Assembly (NCBI RefSeq): GCF_026212465.1
Contig: NC_080051.1
Span: forward strand, 20,697,446-20,761,445
Reading direction: 5' to 3'
DNA: 64,000 nucleotides
DNA from: Amaranthus tricolor
Lineage: Eukaryota > Streptophyta > Magnoliopsida > Caryophyllales > Amaranthaceae
Shown here in pieces: positions 62,101 to 64,000 of this stretch. The number at the start of each line of letters is the position of its first letter. Within the stretch, counting starts at the first letter, position 1. The notes under the pieces are model-generated. The model ran no database searches, was not told the DNA's origin, and saw nothing but the letters and a program-made list of their open reading frames with translations. A program made the translations under genes and the position numbers.

Positions 62101-64000
62101 AGGGACGTCACTTCGTTGTAGATCTTGAGCAACCTAATGAAGATATTAGCACTACCTCAGTAAAGAAATCAGGTATACAGATCAAAAATAGACATTCAAA
62201 ATCTACAAGGTACGAACTTCTTCAATTCCAACCCTACCTCAAGGGATTCATCATAAACTCGCCTCAATTTCCCCGTCCTGTACCAAAATACACGTATTCT
62301 GCGATCAGGTGATGTGACAGAAAATTGTGTACCATCAGGACTCACCTAAAAAAAAACATTAACAATTAGTGAGAAAGGCATAAAGGAACAAAGAAAACAC
62401 CACGTTTCTTACAATATTTCACAAAACAAGCAAAACACATGTAACACCATGCATGGATACCAAAATCACACCAATAAAGCTGTGCTAACCATTAGAAATA
62501 TTTGAAGACAGATAGTACCTCTATAGATGAGACAGTTGTTTTGCACTTCAACAGTTCAAAAAGATTTGTATCAACTCTCATTTCAAAATCAATCCTGCAA
62601 GCACAGAATGAAAGCTTTCAGGTACAACTATCAAAGCAGATGAATCTTTTTTAAAAACAAGACTGCAAGACAACATTTGCACTTAACTGCATACTATATG
62701 CATTCTGCAATGACTTGAACATACATAAAACAGAAATCTATAAATTACCCTTTTGGTCTTCAGACACATTAATGAACAGAAAAGTGGGGATCGAGAGACA
62801 TTTTGTACCCGAAGAAATTCACTGCTCTCCGAATTTTGTTTCTCCAACCCCTCTTCCACAAGAGATCAAGGAATCCCTAAGCTACACAATGGATGACCAA
62901 TTCTTAAATACTAACTCTCAAGGCACAAATCACAATATTGTCATGGTTAAGATCCAATCACAAATCCAAATTCTTCAGTTCTAACTTGTAAGCTACCAGC
63001 CTTAAAATGGCATCATGAGGACATGGGGTCACTATACCATACATAATACACCTTCCTATTCATTATTGTGGCGTCTCATTTGGTTTTTGCACGTTTATCA
63101 ATGCACATATTCAACCATAAATAGCTTAAACTGTGTTTGATTAAAATTTATAAAATGTTGATGTTAATAAAATTCACATCGAAACGAATAAAAAAAGATC
63201 CAAGTTGACTATGTTTTTACTAATAGATTAAGAATAAAATACACGGCAAGAGTGATCAATGAATAATATCAATGAATAGTAACAATAATAGTGAATTAGA
63301 GGAAGTATATATGTCCAAGTCTACCAACACTGCTTTGTCCCCTTGGATCGCTTTATTCTTTCTTTTTCTTTTCTTAGTTTAGGCCTAACATTTTTTATTT
63401 AGTAACTAAAAAATATATTTCATTTAATATCAAATTTCGTTTCCTACGTTACTGAAACTTAAAATTAACATTTTTCGTTTCTGTTTTCGTTTCTCGTATT
63501 GGTTTGATTTTCCGTGTAGTACTAAAATACTTATCTTTCCTTGATAGCTAGACTACCTTAAAGAAGTAGTTGTTTATTTGAATTTTAAAAAGGAAAAAGC
63601 CCCCTTATTTGAACAATGATTTCATCAACTCGTGTTGCATCTTCATTCCCTGTGGATCTTTCAAGAGAATAAGATCAACTCAAAACTATATTGTCTTATG
63701 ACTTTATGTGCCAAAGTAGTGTTCATCTTACTTGTATGTTGTAATGATATGAATTTCATGTTGTTTTGACTATTAAATATATTTTAAAATTGACATTGGA
63801 GCCTTTATTAAAATTGTGCGCCTCACAAACAAAAAGCCCGTGCCTTCGCCTCGGAAAAAAAAGACCTTTTGCGCCTCGTGCCTCTAAAAACTAAGAGGGG
63901 AGGGAAATTACAGAAACAAAAACATACCCACTCTCAGGAAACTTGAGTGTGACGGGATTCCAATACTCAAGTATTCCTCTAGTATCTGAAGATATCACAG
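59125..64000 (-). CDS. CYP71: CYP71: WD40-repeat cyclophilin (peptidyl-prolyl isomerase), 5' part outside window
   Basis: A nuclear multidomain cyclophilin; in Arabidopsis it binds histone H3 and acts in gene silencing and organ development. Exons on the minus strand: 63928 to beyond 64000, 62519-62594, 62238-62345, 61957-62133, 61611-61828, 61320-61452, 60793-61016, 59325-59478, 59125-59208. All join in frame with GT/AG to give 414 aa here (the family has about 630). First come the last WD40 parts ([58 protein letters not shown]), then a linker, then the cyclophilin domain ([19 protein letters not shown]). The isomerase residues are present: [15 protein letters not shown] (Arg, Phe, Met, Gln), GSQFFITT (Phe), [11 protein letters not shown] (Trp, His). 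It ends [15 protein letters not shown]. Introns are large at 59479-60792 and 62595-63927. Confidence 0.95.
61572..61629 (-). repeat. 29-bp perfect tandem duplication across a CYP71 splice donor
   Basis: 'gataacatacctaaacaaat' + 9 bases occurs at 61572-61600 and again at 61601-61629. On the minus strand each unit has TTTAG|GTATGTTATC, so the exon 61828-61611 is followed by two copies of the donor, at 61610 and 61581. Confidence 0.92.
63125..63309 (-). repeat. MITE family M1 copy inside a CYP71 intron
   Basis: On the minus strand: tatacttcctctaattcact, then 'aacatagtcaacttggatct', 'attcgtttcgatgtga', 'attaacatcaa' and 'ttataaattttaatcaaa', following M1 in order. One end seems cut short. Confidence 0.6.

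Overview
This is nuclear DNA from a flowering plant, most likely a eudicot. Four host genes have spliced or plant-type structure, the background is very AT-rich, and most of the space is filled with plant transposons and MITEs. One MITE family recalls ones I associate with Caryophyllales (beet, spinach, quinoa); that placement is an impression, not a result.

Host genes. (1) RPP2, the cytosolic 60S acidic ribosomal P2 protein, + strand, 3 coding exons, 3981-6711, with two telo-boxes upstream. (2) An intronless F-box gene of the SKIP15 type, - strand, 20300-21451. (3) A patatin-like phospholipase of the pPLAIII type, + strand, 2 exons, 51264-52902, with a TATA box. (4) The 3' part of CYP71, a WD40-cyclophilin, - strand, 9 exons, 59125 to beyond 64000. 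They are unrelated housekeeping, regulatory and lipid genes and do not form a pathway.

Mobile DNA. 1-2554 is a decayed hAT (ZMYM1/TTF-type) transposase. 15.8-18.8 kb is a nest: a copia-like LTR remnant carrying a purine/pyrimidine-rich MITE and a 2.04-kb CACTA-type element (AAC target duplication) that itself holds the 3' half of a hAT transposase and a long TA tract. 21.8-22.9 kb is a roughly 1-kb palindromic, trinucleotide-rich fold-back element. 27711-37726 is a full-length Sirevirus-type Ty1/copia element on the - strand, with a perfect 5-bp target duplication (CTGGT), nearly identical LTRs, a tRNA-iMet primer site, a repeated polypurine motif and an intact envelope-like ORF, but with broken gag and pol. 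37.7-51.2 kb has no gene and is a patchwork of MITEs plus an old diverged duplication. Related MITE copies recur across the window, one of them inside a CYP71 intron.

I saw no tRNA, rRNA, CRISPR or prokaryotic feature. The most unusual items are the young but coding-defective Sirevirus with an open env-like frame, the composite CACTA/hAT element, the fold-back palindrome, and an exact 29-bp tandem duplication that doubles a splice donor in CYP71.
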